NCBI GenBank assembly: GCA_028751875.1
Contig: CM054167.1
Coordinates: 18,946,059 to 19,010,058, forward strand
DNA: 64,000 nucleotides
Origin: Rapana venosa
Taxonomy: Eukaryota > Mollusca > Gastropoda > Neogastropoda > Muricidae
Direction: 5' to 3'
The position numbers were made by a program, and so were the translations under genes. Positions 10,446 through 21,920 of this stretch are shown here, in pieces. Numbering within the stretch: position 1 is the stretch's first letter; each line of letters begins with the position of its first letter. Under the pieces are notes generated by a model. It worked only from the letters and a program-made list of their open reading frames with translations. It was not told where the DNA came from and did not search any database.

Positions 10446-11231
10446 AGAGAAAGAGAGAATAAATGAATGACTTTATTTTTCAAGGGTAACAAGAATAAGC
10501 ATACGCATACTTTTTTCATCCAGCAGAGACAGAGATCAGCTGGTAATAGGCATTAACCTAATTTTAAAATATTTTGCTTTTTATTATTATTATTGTTGTA
10601 TCCTACTGAGCAGCAATACAATGCAGTACACGAACTTCTGCTTGGGCGAAGTGCGTTCCACCTATTTATTCCCCTGCTGTGGCACATTCTATCTCCCACA
10701 CCTTCAGCCTGTGTGAACAACATTGTTCCCCCCTCCAAAACCATTCAACGCCTTCGTGAGGCGCAAGATTATAAAGAGCTATGCAAGTGTACTTTTTTAA
10801 GCTCTCACACAACAGGATGTAGGTCACTAGAACAGAATGTATAAAAATATTTTAAAAATCTTTACATAATGAGAAACCGGCTACGTTGCAGTATTGAAAA
10901 AATTCATGTTGCTGCACACTGTGCATGAATGAGGCAAACGAAAATCTCTAGAGAAAACTGTGCTTTTGATATGCCCTGTCTTTGTTCCCATTAGCAGTTT
11001 TGGGTAGGATATTAGACCCCCTTGTTTTTTATGCAAACCTAGTGTGTGATCGCTCAATGGTTTGTCTTCGAACAAACTCTTGAGTTAGCTCCGTCAACAC
11101 AACGGCTTTCTCGTTGAGAAGGCAAAAACAGGCCTTGGATATAAATGTCGTTCGCTTTGGGACTCTTTTAACAAGGTAGGCCTAGGGAATGTTTTTGTGT
11201 TTTGTTTTTGAGATTATTTATTTATGCTCTC

Positions 11232-11263
<32 letters not shown>

Positions 11264-12484
11264 TATCCTCTCTCTCTCTCTCTTTGAATTATAACAGCGT
11301 GCAGTAATATTAGAAGCTAAAACTAAGACATTGCAGGGACAGGATACTAAGAGAGAAAGTAAAGCCAAAAGCAATAGTGTAGTAAACATATAGGGTGTAC
11401 TGTCGCAGTGCCACATGTAGACACATGTATTGGGCTATTCATATAGACACATGTATTGGTCTATTCATATAGACACATGTATTGGGCTATTCATTTAGAT
11501 ACCTGTATTGGGCTATTCAATGGCTTGACAACAGGCCACAATGTAACTGCACCAAAAAAGCCCCCCCCCCCCCCTCCCCAATAGAACTGACTATTAGTAT
11601 TACGACACTGGGTGGCATATTATGTTGTAGTAGCCATCCTCAAGAAGAAGGCAGCTGCATCAATGACAACAATTAACTGACAGCAGCAGTAACAACAACA
11701 ACAACACGCACGCACGTACGCAACAATCATGCACGCAACAACAACAACACGCACGCAACAACAAACCACGGCACGCAAACAACAACATGCGAGGGCGCGG
11801 CGCGCGAAAAAACCACACTTCACTTCTGTGTGGGCAAACCTTAACCTGCTCTGCACATGACACGTTATAGAACTTTTATCTTTTGTCACTTGTCAGTCGT
11901 CATAGTGGTTATTGCTAAATACTTTTTTTTTTTTTTTTTACAACAGAACACTTTAATCTCATGCATGTTTCTTCCCTGTTGTTTTCATTTTTAATACCCT
12001 TCATTAGTTTTATCTTAGTACTGTAATTCTTCGATTTATTATAATTTTTGTTTCAACAATATATTTCTTTACTAGCTTGTTTGCAACTACTGTAGATATT
12101 GTCGATAATATAATTACGTACAGAGGAGAGAGAGAGAGAGGAGAGATATTGAGAGGGAGAGAGGAGAGGAGAGAGAGAGAAGAGAGAGAGAGAGATGTTG
12201 TTTGAATGCGGGTGTGTCCTTATCACCAGTAGTGAATGGACATTAAAAACAAAAACAAAACCAAAACAAACAAAATAGCTTGCTCAAGTCCGTGAATAAG
12301 TAAAGTGCTGTAATTGACATCTCAAGGGCTAAGTTCGAAACATCTGCCTTTGCCCGGCCACATAAGCGATTGAGAGGAAATTTGTAATGATAATTGATGG
12401 TGATGATGTTGATGATTATCATTATCATCATCACATTATCAGTATCATTATTACTATTTCTCTATTATCTATCTGTCCCGAGTC
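10446..12484. other. No recognised gene; several microsatellites
   Basis: Contains a CT tract at 11226-11285, three copies of a ~29-base unit (tagacacatgtattgg...) at ~11420-11510, an AAC/ACGC-rich tract at 11688-11775, an A/T run at ~11924-11940 and GA tracts at 12121-12197. An 83-codon open frame at 10593-10844 has no recognisable domain or splice context and is not called. Confidence 0.5.
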
Positions 12485-14960
12485 TGAGACGTGGGGGCAC
12501 CCTCAAAGACTCAACAACAGCGCCGTTGGGGGCTCCCTCAAAGATCAACAAAGTCCCTCCATTCCTCTTCTCTGTTCTGCCTGTCTCAGGGTTTTGTTGA
12601 GTTTGTAGGCTGTCATTCGCTCATGTTATACTCCCAGCTCTTCCTTGGATTGCCTCTCTCCTTACTCCTTGGACAAGTGCCTTGTAAAAACTGTCTGTGC
12701 AAGTCCTTTGGATCCTTTTTGACATGCCCTACCATTTTAGTTTACGCTTTTTCACACGCTCGTTAGAATAGAAGGTTCTCAAGGTCCAATGGTTTGCTGG
12801 ATTCTGTTATGCCACGCTTTCGGTGCTTATGTGTCTTTGTAGGAGATGCCAGGAGTCTCCGAAAGCATTCATCTCCACCGCCTGTACTCTCTCTCCAAAT
12901 CTGCAGTCAGGGTCCATGATTTCACAGGGAACAGGAATTATGGATATGACAAGGGTGGCGCATTAGTCTGATCTTGGAGATTAAGTGAGATATTTTATCT
13001 CTCCAGATGGTGTTTAGTTTTGACAAAGCTGTTATTGTTGTGCAGTCCTGCATTATACTTCTGGCTTGGATCCCTGGTCTGATCAATGGCTCCAGGTACT
13101 TGGAAGCTTTTGAACTGTTTCAAGCTTTGGTCTTTAACCCTGATATCAGTGCTAATGCCGTTGGTGTTATTAGTCAGCAGTTTGGTCTTCTCTGCACTGA
13201 TTTCCATGCCGTTTTTTTGGAGGCCTTAATTCAAGTGTTTGTTAGGATGGCAAGCTCTTTTTCTGATCTGCTATTCTTCAATGTCATCTGCGTAGCGGGG
13301 GGGAGGTTTGTGATCGTTCTGCACCAATGGCTGACTGAGCCTTCATGATGTTCCAGTGCTTAAGGCCATGATTCTCTCAAGGAAGGTGTTGAAAAGAGGG
13401 GGTTGAGTAAGTCAGACCTGCCTTTCTCCTAACTGTTGTTCGAAACCATTCACCAATGTTGTTTGTAGTACCTGCACTGTGGCCCTCGCTGCTACAGCTG
13501 TTTGATGACTCTGATCAGGGGTGGCAATTGATGCTGTACAAAATTCTGCGTTTGCCCACAAAGCTGCATGCCACAACACCCTGTCAAATGCCTTCTTAAT
13601 CGATAAATACGTGGGTTACGGTTCTTGTTGATGTTGAAGGTTACCGCTCATAGTATTCTGAGGTTTGAACATCTGTTCTGTTGTGCCTGAGCCCTTGCTC
13701 TGAACCTCGCTCTGTTCCTCAGCAATGATGGTCTCTGCTTGTGGCATCAGTCTATTCAAATATTATCTGCAGCATGACCTTGCTTGGGGTGGCATATGAG
13801 GCTGATTGTGCGGTAATTATGGCATTGTTGTAGAGTTCCTTTCTAGGGGAGGGTGAGGATGAGTGACTGTGTCCATGGTGTTGGCCATTTTCATGTCTGC
13901 CAGATCTTGTTGCAGAGTCTTAGTACAGGGCAGCTGTTCATGGCTTTCCTCACAGCTTGAACAATTCGTGGATTGTTGTCGCCCCTGCTGACTTTCCCTT
14001 TTTCAGCGATCTGACTGCTGTTTCACTTCTTCTCGGAGGATTGGGTGACTGTCTGTGTCTTTGCTTGCGGGTACATTAAAGGACTTATGGATCTCCTGCG
14101 GTTCTATAGTTTTTCCAGGGTTGACAGTATTCTGTCCATCTGTTCAGAATATACTGGTCGTCGTGAGACACTTCCCATTTTTGTCTTGGATTGTTAAACC
14201 TTTTCCCTGTTTTGTGTAGTCAGGTCTTTCACAGTGATTTGCTTTCTGCTTTTGTTTTTCTTGATGTTCTCTTCAATGTCTTGGCACTGTTCACCGATCC
14301 ATTTTCTCTTTTGCTCCGTCATGGATTCCTGTTTCTTTTGTTGATGCCCTATATTGTTCTGCTCTTTCTTTTGATTTCATGTTTCTTTGTCTTCATTCTC
14401 TACGTTGTCACATAGTTGTAGGATGTTAGGTGGCGACCCATGGTTTTTTAATGGTCGGTGTTTGCCAAGAAGGCTCGGCTTGCTGTTTCAGTCACGGCTG
14501 TATTGAAACTATTCGTCAGTGTATCTATGTCTGAGTCTATCACAGTGAGTGTGCAAACTTTCCACTATCCTTGCATTTTGAAAAATTTTTCTAATACCTC
14601 TGGGTCCTTCAGTTCTCGAGGTCAAATTTGATCTGATGTTGTTGCTTGTGGATTTTCTGTTAGACGTAGTCGGAATGTCATCATCACAAGATCATGATCC
14701 TCCCCTATGTCTGCCTCCTGGGAAAAACTTCGTGTTGTCGTGTTAACGCTTAGACTGAAACCGTCTTTTCTCCATGATTGTAATCTATTTTTGGTGTGGT
14801 GTTCTCCATTTGGGCTATGCCATGTCCCATTTTCTGGATGTATTTCTTGTGTGGGCCAAGTGTTTCACTAGCTGGAGGTGGTTGTTACTGGCAAACTCCA
14901 GGAGTCTCAAGCCTCTTTCATTTGATTGGTTATTACAATGTGGCCCACAAACGCCCTCCT
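12485..14960 (-). mobile_element. LINE with endonuclease and reverse transcriptase remains
   Basis: Read on minus. The 5' part has the end of an endonuclease domain (NERGLRLLEFASNNHLQLVK at ~14930-14870). Then comes a long damaged reverse transcriptase region, including EISAEKTKLLTNNTNGISTD at ~13205-13140. The 3' end is near 12490 and is followed by a GATA-type tail. Many frameshifts. The same family lies on plus at 26640 and 43005. Clade not assigned. Confidence 0.75.
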
Positions 14961-15070
14961 CGATATAAAAGAATAAAATAAATAAATAAATAAATAAAAC
15001 CTGAGAGCTTTCTTGCTGAGGAGCAGGGGAAAAAAATGTAAGCATCTGTGCGGTTTGTTTTCCAGTAAAC

Positions 15071-15158
15071 ATGGCGGAGCAAGCGCTGAATGTGGGTGAC
15101 ATCGTCATCAATTCATCGTTTACTTCGTCATCTGCCGGGCTGTTGGAGACTATGGGGT
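15071..15158 (+). CDS. SLC5 (SGLT-type) cotransporter, candidate first exon
   Basis: The ATG opens MAEQALNVGDIV. After one base lost (or two gained) near 15108 the sequence continues FIVYFVICRAVG in another frame. Together they resemble the N-terminus and first membrane helix of SGLT proteins, where a 'GDI(V/L)VI...YF...(A/V)VGLW' segment starts transmembrane helix 1. A GT donor is at 15157 or 15160. The frameshift may be a sequencing error, as C/G runs follow at once. If real, the exon is dead. The expected next exon is the 58970 exon, far away. Confidence 0.5.
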
Positions 15159-15165
15159 AGTATGA

Positions 15166-15380
15166 CAAGGGTGGGGGGGGGGGGGGGGGGGGGGGGGGGG
15201 GAAGGGGAGATTGGAGATGAGGCTGAGGAGTATTGGGGGATATGGAAGAAAACCCGTTTTTGGGGGGGGGGGGGGGGGTCGTTGATTATTTGCTTATTGT
15301 TGTTGTTATTGTCATTATTATTATTATCATCATTATTTTTTCATTACTTCTACTATCATCATCATATCATCATTGTAACG
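15166..15380. repeat. G runs and ATT/ATC tract
   Basis: Two G-rich runs (15171-15201 and ~15259-15279), then ATT/ATC repeats to ~15375. Open frames across it (poly-Gly, poly-Ile/Leu) are products of the repeat. Confidence 0.85.
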
Positions 15381-15429
15381 CTCAGACAGCGACCGTTGTC
15401 TGTTATATTATGAGCGAAAATGCGTTGCT

Positions 15430-15752
15430 TACCAACCACCATAGTGCAGGGGCTAGCGCCTTGGGTTTCGAACTGGAAGGTCGCGGGTTCGAATCCCTTA
15501 CGAGCCATAGGGATTTTTCGGACTCCGGCTGGCTCCTGCCTATTTATTTATTTATTTATTCATTAGCACCCATGTACTTTTTTTTTTACATCCAGTCCCC
15601 GTGTGTATGCCTAGAGTGAGTGTGCTGTGAACTTCCGACCCTGAGGATGAGACATAACGAATCTGGATATGGCTGTGGCCGGGAGATTGAAATGGTCGGC
15701 GTGGGAACAGCAGGGCAGGAACGTCAAAGAAGATGAGGCAGCAAAAAAGAAA
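15430..15752 (+). mobile_element. Long SINE (R1), internally deleted, carrying a SINE-2 piece
   Basis: tRNA-like head with ggggctagcgccttggg (A-box area) and gcgggttcgaatccc (B box). At ~15543-15611 there is a TTTA run and a SINE-2 tail fragment. Then ctagagtgagtgtgctgtg jumps to the 3' part of R1 (gagacataacgaatctgg ... gaggcagcaaaaaa). Most of the body is missing. Confidence 0.65.
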
Positions 15753-15754
15753 AG

Positions 15755-16020
15755 AATAGAGAAAATGCGTCGCCGTTAAGCGCCTGACAAGTCAGGCCCA
15801 GCCACATCCGACTTCGGCCTGGGGAGAGAATTGTTATCTTTAAGTCCTTTCTGGGAGGGGGGGGGGGGACGGCAGAAAAAAAGGGCCCGAGAAGGCAGAG
15901 AATAAACAAGGATGTGACTGGAAGAACAGGAATGAGATAGAAACAAAGAGAGGGATAGAAAAGAGGGAATTCCTAGCACAGAATTTGCAGAAGGTGCAGA
16001 CAGGTCCCCTGCATCCCTTC
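15755..16020 (+). mobile_element. R6 dispersed element
   Basis: Shares ttaagcgcctgacaagtcag and gggaattcctagcacag with 34410-34635 and with the minus copy at 62265-62670. Contains a G run at ~15856. Confidence 0.65.
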
Positions 16021-16027
16021 GGGGACG

Positions 16028-16101
16028 ATGATGATGATGATCAACGTTATCCCCATCATCATGATCATCATCATTACTATTACTACTATATTATTATTAT
16101 T

Positions 16102-16133
<32 letters not shown>

Positions 16134-16160
16134 TATTATCATCATCATTATTGCACGTTA
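16028..16160. repeat. ATC/ATT trinucleotide tract
   Basis: (ATC)n mixed with ATT and GAT. The Ile-rich open frame across it is an artefact of the repeat. Confidence 0.9.
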
Positions 16161-16330
16161 CCCGGGTTTAACACTGTGGGGGGAGGGTGTGGGTGTGGGG
16201 GATCACCCATAATAATATTATGTACTCTGACACACTCGACCCACCTGGGAATCACTGTGAGACCGTGCTTAAGTGCACACTGGATGAGAAGTTTGCGTGT
16301 GTGGCTGTTTGTTTGTCTGTCTGTCTGTCT

Positions 16331-16735
16331 TTAGTTCATTGCCACGATACAGTCTGTCAATAAAGACTTCATAGAATGAAAACAGTTTTGGATGCGAATC
16401 ATCATAGTAACATGAAAAAAAAAAGTATTTTCCTTTTATTCCAATCTGGCAAGGTAGTTTCAGTTTTATATACTTAGAAAACGATGATTTTTAAGTTGAA
16501 TTGAATTGAATCTGTCACTTTTAAGTCACGACAGATTTCTCTGCGTGATATTCGGGATGCTCTCCGCAGGAAGAGCGCCTCGCCACAAGAGCAGCGCCAC
16601 CCATAATTTTTTTTCCTGTTTCCAAGTGTATTTATATACTTTCAGCTTTTTTGTTCTATGAATTTTTTGCCAGGGAGAGCTCTCTTTTTGCCGTAGGTTC
16701 TTTTACGTGCGTCGAATGGTGTTGAACTCTGTAAG
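16331..16735. repeat. Second copy of the 1-405 repeat block
   Basis: Identical to 1-315 over its first part, preceded here by a TGTC run. Includes an R5 element on minus (~16517-16735). Confidence 0.8.
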
Positions 16736-17205
16736 TATGTTCAGTTTCCCCCGTGGGATGCCAGGGGACTGTCAGTATGACAGCATCCCCCCCTTCTGGA
16801 AAATTCTGTGATAGGAATCACCTCGTTTTTGACGGCCCAGGTTGAAGGAAAAAGAGAGAATGTATGACCTATATTTTTCAAGGGTTACAGATAAGCATTC
16901 ACATACTTTTTTTCGTCCAGCCCAGGGAGAGAGAGAGACAGAAAGACAGACAAACAGACAGACAGACAGACAGTCAGTCAGTCAGTCAGAGGGGAGAGAC
17001 AAAGTAAGGAGAGAGACAGAGGGAGAGACGGAGTGCACAAAGTTGAGGAGAGAGAGTCAAAATTCTTTTATTTCGAGGATAATGAATAAACACTTTTTAA
17101 AGCTGTTTTACATCCAGTCCCCGCCCTTATCAGGATAACATCAATATAGAAAAGAGAGAGACAGAGAGAGAGAGACAGTGAGAGAGAGACAGTGAGAGAG
17201 AAAAG
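16736..17205. repeat. R6 end fragment, GA/CAGA tracts and a SINE-2 tail
   Basis: 16740-16835 resembles the outer end of R6 (gatgccagggg...cagcatcccccc). GA and CAGA/CAGT runs cover 16920-17040 and 17150-17205. 17065-17120 is a short SINE-2 tail (atttcgaggataatg...acatccagtcccc). Confidence 0.6.
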
Positions 17206-17670
17206 TCAAAGTCAAAGTCCAGTCAAGTCAAAGTCAAAAAACACTTTAATCATCCCATGAAGGGCAGGTACAATACTGACAGGCAGATTGATAAAAAAAA
17301 AAAAAAGGGTTAAGGTGTCCCATAACCTATAAGATCGTAGGGGAGGGAGGCGTCAGAGACCTCACTTCTCTAGGGCCAGCATATTGAGGGCGGCGCCCAT
17401 CTCCTCTCCCTCGCTGCTTTACCTTCCCTGACCCTAAAGAGGGCAGGTACCCATTTACAGCTGGGTGAACTGGGGGGAACTGTACTGAAGCCAAGGCGCG
17501 CAAACGGTCACCCATCCAACTGGTAACCACGCTCGACGCTGCTTAACTTGGCTGGGGGAAAGCGAGTGCTCCGACCACTGAGCTATCCCGTCCCCAATTG
17601 ATTGATAAGGTATCATAATCTGGAAAGACACACACAAAAAAAGCTACATTTCATACAGAGAATGTCGACA
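17203..17670 (-). mobile_element. R8 repeat split by a SINE-5S
   Basis: 17203-17293 (aaaaacactttaatcatccc ... tactgacaggcag) and 17600-17670 (cataatctggaaagacacac) are two halves of the unit seen uninterrupted at 23255-23395. Orientation of R8 itself is not determined. Confidence 0.65.
17294..17599 (-). mobile_element. SINE-5S (R3), best copy: tRNA-like head plus 5S-like core
   Basis: Flanked by gattgata at 17286-17293 and 17600-17607 (target-site duplication). Read on minus it starts GGGGACGGGATAGCTCAGTG, with an A-box-like tagctcagtggtcggagc. It then passes into AAGTTAAGCAGCGTCGAGC and GTGGTTACCAGTTGGATGGG. These align without gaps to the internal promoter region of animal 5S rRNA at about 37 of 45 positions, by eye against the 5S sequence as I remember it. 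A ~170-base body and an A-rich end follow. Confidence 0.8.
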
Positions 17671-17714
17671 GCGATTTGAATGTTAACTGGGTATTTCCCC
17701 CCCTCTCTGTGCAG

Positions 17715-17820
17715 GTCAGTATGTACGCAGGAGCCGTTTTCATTCAGCAGTCCCTGGGCTGGGATATCTACCTCTCCACGATCATCGTCACGGTCGTCAA
17801 CCCCCTCTACACTATCATAG
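17715..17820 (+). CDS. SLC5 (SGLT-type) cotransporter, internal exon (MYAG...)
   Basis: Acceptor cccctctctgtgcag, then VSMYAGAVFIQQSLGWDIYL and STIIVTVVNPLYTII, ending at g|gtcagc. 106 bases, phase 0 in and phase 1 out. In SGLT/SLC5 proteins the same segment reads like 'ISVDMYAGAxFIQQALGWNxYxSxxxLLxxTxxYTxxG' and covers a transmembrane helix after the first third of the protein; the split Gly codon before the next exon also fits. The frame is intact with good splice sites. The family transports Na+ with sugars or related solutes. On the DNA it precedes exons 2 and 3, the wrong order for one gene. Confidence 0.85.
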
Positions 17821-17849
17821 GTCAGCACATCTATGGCGAATTTTGTAAC

Positions 17850-18080
17850 GTCAAAAGCCAAAAAAAAAAAATTAAAACCAAAAAAAGCAAACAAACAAAG
17901 GCAAACACCCCAGCCCCCCTCTCCCCACCCCCCACCCCCAAAAAAAAAAACAAACCCACCCACCCACAAAAACAATCACAACACACACAAACAACAACAG
18001 AAGAACCCAGAGAAAAAAAAAATTTTCTTTGTTGTGTAAATAGTGTTAACTTTTATTATTAGTGGTTGTTTTGTGCAATT
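17850..18080. repeat. A-rich and CA-rich low-complexity DNA
   Basis: A runs with C-rich and ACA-rich stretches directly after the exon. No gene. Confidence 0.8.
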
Positions 18081-18099
18081 TAGAGCCTTTTTAACGTAA

Positions 18100-18500
18100 A
18101 GTCATCGTTTGGGCCTCACTCACTCTCCCTGGGCGGGACGCCGTTGGGGTACCGCACGGAGCTGCAAGTGGACCCCCAAAATGTTCTGTCCTGGGCTGCT
18201 TTCGGAGGTTTTTGGGAAGTGAGGCCCGGGCCCCCTTGATGTTTGGATCCCGCTTTTTCGTGGTCGCCCCGCCCTTGCTCTTCCCCCATTCCTGGGGATG
18301 TCTTTTTACGGCTGTTAGCCTTGTTGTGTGGCCAAATATTTCAGTTTCTCCGTTTGATGTTTAGGCAATGGGTTTTGTTTGCCAGCCAGTGTCGATTGCT
18401 GCCAGACGTGTCATTGGTTTTTACGGTCTTGTGGTGTGTTCGGATCGCCGAGGCCCTTTTCTCAAGGTTGATTCGCGTTTAGATCGGCAGTGGCCATGTT
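18100..18500 (+). mobile_element. GC-richer fragment before the gap, possibly retrotransposon
   Basis: Base composition differs from the flanks. Short peptides in shifting frames (AARRVIGFYGLVV, then IAEALFSRLIRV) faintly resemble the segment of DIRS-like reverse transcriptases after the catalytic part. Weak; unassigned otherwise. Cut by the assembly gap. Confidence 0.25.
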
Positions 18501-19000
18501 NNNNNNNNNNNNNNNNNNNNNNNNNNNNNNNNNNNNNNNNNNNNNNNNNNNNNNNNNNNNNNNNNNNNNNNNNNNNNNNNNNNNNNNNNNNNNNNNNNNN
18601 NNNNNNNNNNNNNNNNNNNNNNNNNNNNNNNNNNNNNNNNNNNNNNNNNNNNNNNNNNNNNNNNNNNNNNNNNNNNNNNNNNNNNNNNNNNNNNNNNNNN
18701 NNNNNNNNNNNNNNNNNNNNNNNNNNNNNNNNNNNNNNNNNNNNNNNNNNNNNNNNNNNNNNNNNNNNNNNNNNNNNNNNNNNNNNNNNNNNNNNNNNNN
18801 NNNNNNNNNNNNNNNNNNNNNNNNNNNNNNNNNNNNNNNNNNNNNNNNNNNNNNNNNNNNNNNNNNNNNNNNNNNNNNNNNNNNNNNNNNNNNNNNNNNN
18901 NNNNNNNNNNNNNNNNNNNNNNNNNNNNNNNNNNNNNNNNNNNNNNNNNNNNNNNNNNNNNNNNNNNNNNNNNNNNNNNNNNNNNNNNNNNNNNNNNNNN
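18501..19000. other. Assembly gap, 500 N
   Basis: Exactly 500 N, a fixed-size scaffold gap; true size unknown. Open frames written across it have no meaning. Confidence 0.99.
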
Positions 19001-19654
19001 CTGGGAATAATTTGTTATGATTTTATGAGATGTGCACCAGTCTGTGAACTCTGCAAGGTTTTGGGTCAGGGTTGCAAACATTGGATGATCCCCTGCTTTT
19101 TGTGTATCCAACATAATCACTGTTTATACTTCATTCATGTGATTGTCATTCAGTAACTAAAGTTGTTGATAATACAAACATTGTTTTTGTTTACCGAAAA
19201 GGTGACGGTCATGTACATAATCGTTAAAAAATTGTCATGTCATTGTTTCTTTTCTTCTTGGCTTATCCAGTTATTTCTGACATGAATGCTTATGCTTCGA
19301 AATGTTTTACTGTATGGAAAGCTAACTAAACTAACATTGCAGTTTTGCTTTTTTGTGTGTGCTTCAACATGCTGTTGTGAACTGGTTAATATTTTGTGTG
19401 TGTGTGTTTGTTGCTTTGCTTATGTGGAAACAGTTGTGCTTTATTTGTTTATGTCCTGTCGTTTATTTGTGAGATACTTAATCCATCATTTTTACAGTGT
19501 TTGTGTATGGCTTACTCACACAGTGATATTTTTTTCCTTTTTAGTGTTTGAATCAGCTGGTTGATGTTTTCATGTTTAGTGTTTCAAATGCTGACTACCT
19601 GCTGTAAGCAGCAGACCTAAATGACGTTATTATTGTTTTTATTGTATTTTATTT
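19001..19654. other. Single-copy AT-rich DNA without recognised gene
   Basis: No splice-bounded coding segment or repeat recognised on either strand. Confidence 0.5.
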
Positions 19655-20030
19655 TATTTTTCATTCCTTGCCTAGAGCTCCAAGGTTCACCAATGATGAG
19701 ATTTTGCGTATGCGACTGTTTTTTCCCCACCATGAAGGTAGCCACATTCCATCTTTGGGGATGTTTGCTGGGTATTCATGTTTCTGTAATCTATCAAATG
19801 CTGACAAGAATTACAGGATCTTTAACATGCATAATGAATCTTTTGCATGTTTATATATATGGAAAGGGAATCCAGGCACTGGCAGGTCTGCACTTAAAGT
19901 TGACCTTGGAGGTTGTTAAAATTCCCCCACCTTTAATTCACCCAATGCCGCCAAGATTCAAACCCACGACACGGGATTGAAGTAAAACAGTCTTAACCAC
20001 TCAGCTACAGCATCTGCCTAATGACATTAT
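19655..20030 (-). mobile_element. tRNA-derived SINE (R7 family)
   Basis: On minus the 5' end reads like a tRNA: gctgtagctgagtggttaag (A-box area) and cgtgggtttgaatcttgg (B box). The distal part (agctccaaggttcacc, gcgtatgcgac) recurs at ~20285, 36655 and in reverse at 740-835 and 28745-28820. Confidence 0.7.
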
Positions 20031-21120
20031 AAGGATTTGACCACCATAATTTTTACCACAGTTTTTTAAGTACAGCATTAGAATATGTATATTTTAAACA
20101 TAAAGTAAAGCTTACCTATATATTTCCAATGGGAACGATGAATCAGATACTTTTCAGTAGTCTTATCGTTGTTCTTATCAGCTATTGGCTTCATTTTACA
20201 GTTTTATCAGCCGGCTTCAGTCATTATATTGAACAAAAAGAGTCATTCTCACTGAAAAGCTGCAAACACATCTTTTTCCCCCCCTTTCCTCACCTAGAGC
20301 TCCAAGGTTCACCATTAACCACTTACCCTGGAAAATTTCCGGGGCTAAACGTGCACCCTATACGCCTACAACCCGAAAAATTTCCAGGGTGTTGAACCGA
20401 AGTAAACAAGCCTGCTTCCTTGACTACAGTTAAAGGGAAAGAACTCCAAAATTAATTGAGATCACTCTCTTGTTGCTTGGCAACATCCAGCTGCAAAAAC
20501 CGTGGCAAAAACAATCGTTTTGTAGCTCGTATTTTGTGTTTTTATGCATGACTGCTTGGGAAGTTCTTGTTCAAAATGGTTGACACTTCTTGTTGAAGGT
20601 ATCAATAACTTAACACAACTGTAAAAGTGGCAAATAAAACTGTAGATTTACCTAACAGTGATGAAAACGATTGTGTATGATTCAGGAGATCGTGTATTTT
20701 AAAAAACAATGAATGAGATTTGGCCTAGACTTACGTTTGACGTTATTGAGATGGGGGGTACTCAGAATGACAGTGGTGATGAAGAAATATTTTTGGTCGA
20801 TTTTTTACATTTTAAATATATTTTCGCAGTGAAATATCATGCTAACTAATTTGAGCTTGCCTCGAAGTAATCTGCGATATATATACTGTCATTGGGTAGA
20901 CTATCAGGAATATTCATGTAGTAGTTTCTGAGTAAGAGGGATATGAACATAGCAGTGGTACATAAGAATTTTATTCCCCGGCATATAGGGTGCACTTGCA
21001 CTGGGCAGTGAAGAGGTTAATGAAGTATTGCATATGTAACCATTTTTACCCACCATCAAGGTTGCCATACTCCTTCTTCAGGGATGGTATCTAAACACCA
21101 CCTGTGATTTTTTTCCAAAA
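20031..21120. other. Start of tandem unit; R7 pieces, no gene
   Basis: Contains fragments of R7 (~20285-20310, ~21030-21110). No exon recognised. The cleaner copy is not consistently this one or 36512-37480. Confidence 0.5.
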
Positions 21121-21124
21121 AAAT

Positions 21125-21420
21125 GGTCATCCATTCATATTCCTACTGGCATGACATAGTCTACTCTTCCAAAAGGTGGAACAGACTTTTAACCTGTACA
21201 CCAAATTCAAATTCAAATTCAAAAACTTTATTATCTCAAAGACAGAGAAATTCCGATGTTCTGTGGGCATTTGCACACTGGGCCTCTGTTTCATAATCTC
21301 ATATGAAGGACTTACAGGGATTGGGATGTGAGCACTGATGTTAACTCCAGGGCCAAAAATCCCTTTGAACGGGTGTGTCAGTAGTAGCTCAATCTAAGAC
21401 TGTCAGATCACAAGCATATT
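21125..21420 (-). mobile_element. SINE-2, diverged, with a short foreign insert
   Basis: Family landmarks tggcatgacatagtctac, ggtggaacagac and gttaactccaggg are present. An attcaaattcaaattcaa-rich piece ending in actttattatctc is inserted at ~21205-21245. Confidence 0.6.
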
Positions 21421-21499
21421 GCTCTAAACCCTATAAGCTTCCCCACCCACTCACCCACCCCCTTAAAATAATTTTTTTTATGGTTGCTGGGATATGGCT

Positions 21500-21653
21500 T
21501 AAATGGTGGAGTGTTGGTCTAGAGGTAACGCATCTTCCTAGAAAGCGAAAAGTCTGGGTCAGTAGTGTGCAGTGGTTCGATCCCCGTTTGGGCTCGAAAC
21601 TCCCCCCCCCCCCCCCCCCAACCATTAGACCATGAGTGGTGGTGTGGGTGCTA

Positions 21654-21684
<31 letters not shown>

Positions 21685-21920
21685 CGTATGTTACACAAAA
21701 TTACTTAGCACACGTAAAAGAAGCCACGGCAACAAGAGAGTTGTCCCTGGCAAAATTCTGTATAAGAAAACCACTCTGATAGGGAAACAAATAATGAGTG
21801 GCACTGCTCTTGCGACAATGCGCTCTCCCTGGGGGAGAGAAAGAGAGAGAGAGAGAGCAGCCCCGCATTTCATGCAGAGAAATACTCCTAACCTTTAAAG
21901 GTGATATGAAACTGAAGTGG
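21500..21920 (+). mobile_element. R5 dispersed element, plus copy
   Basis: Left end tRNA-like: gttggtctagaggtaacgc (A-box area) and agtggttcgatcccc (B box). The body includes ttagcacacgtaaaagaagc and agttgtccctggcaaaattc, followed by a GA-rich run. The copy at 37865-38285 is nearly identical. An inverted copy lies at 22805-23160. Confidence 0.75.

Noticed and set aside
10593..10844. 83-codon plus frame (LYPTEQQYNAVHELLLGRSAFH...)
   Set aside because: Not simple repeat and looks somewhat protein-like, but no splice borders, family or duplicate supports it.
17460..17592. 5S rRNA gene
   Set aside because: Only about 45 bases of the internal promoter region resemble 5S; the rest is SINE.
18368..19156. 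Open frames crossing the gap
   Set aside because: They consist of N.
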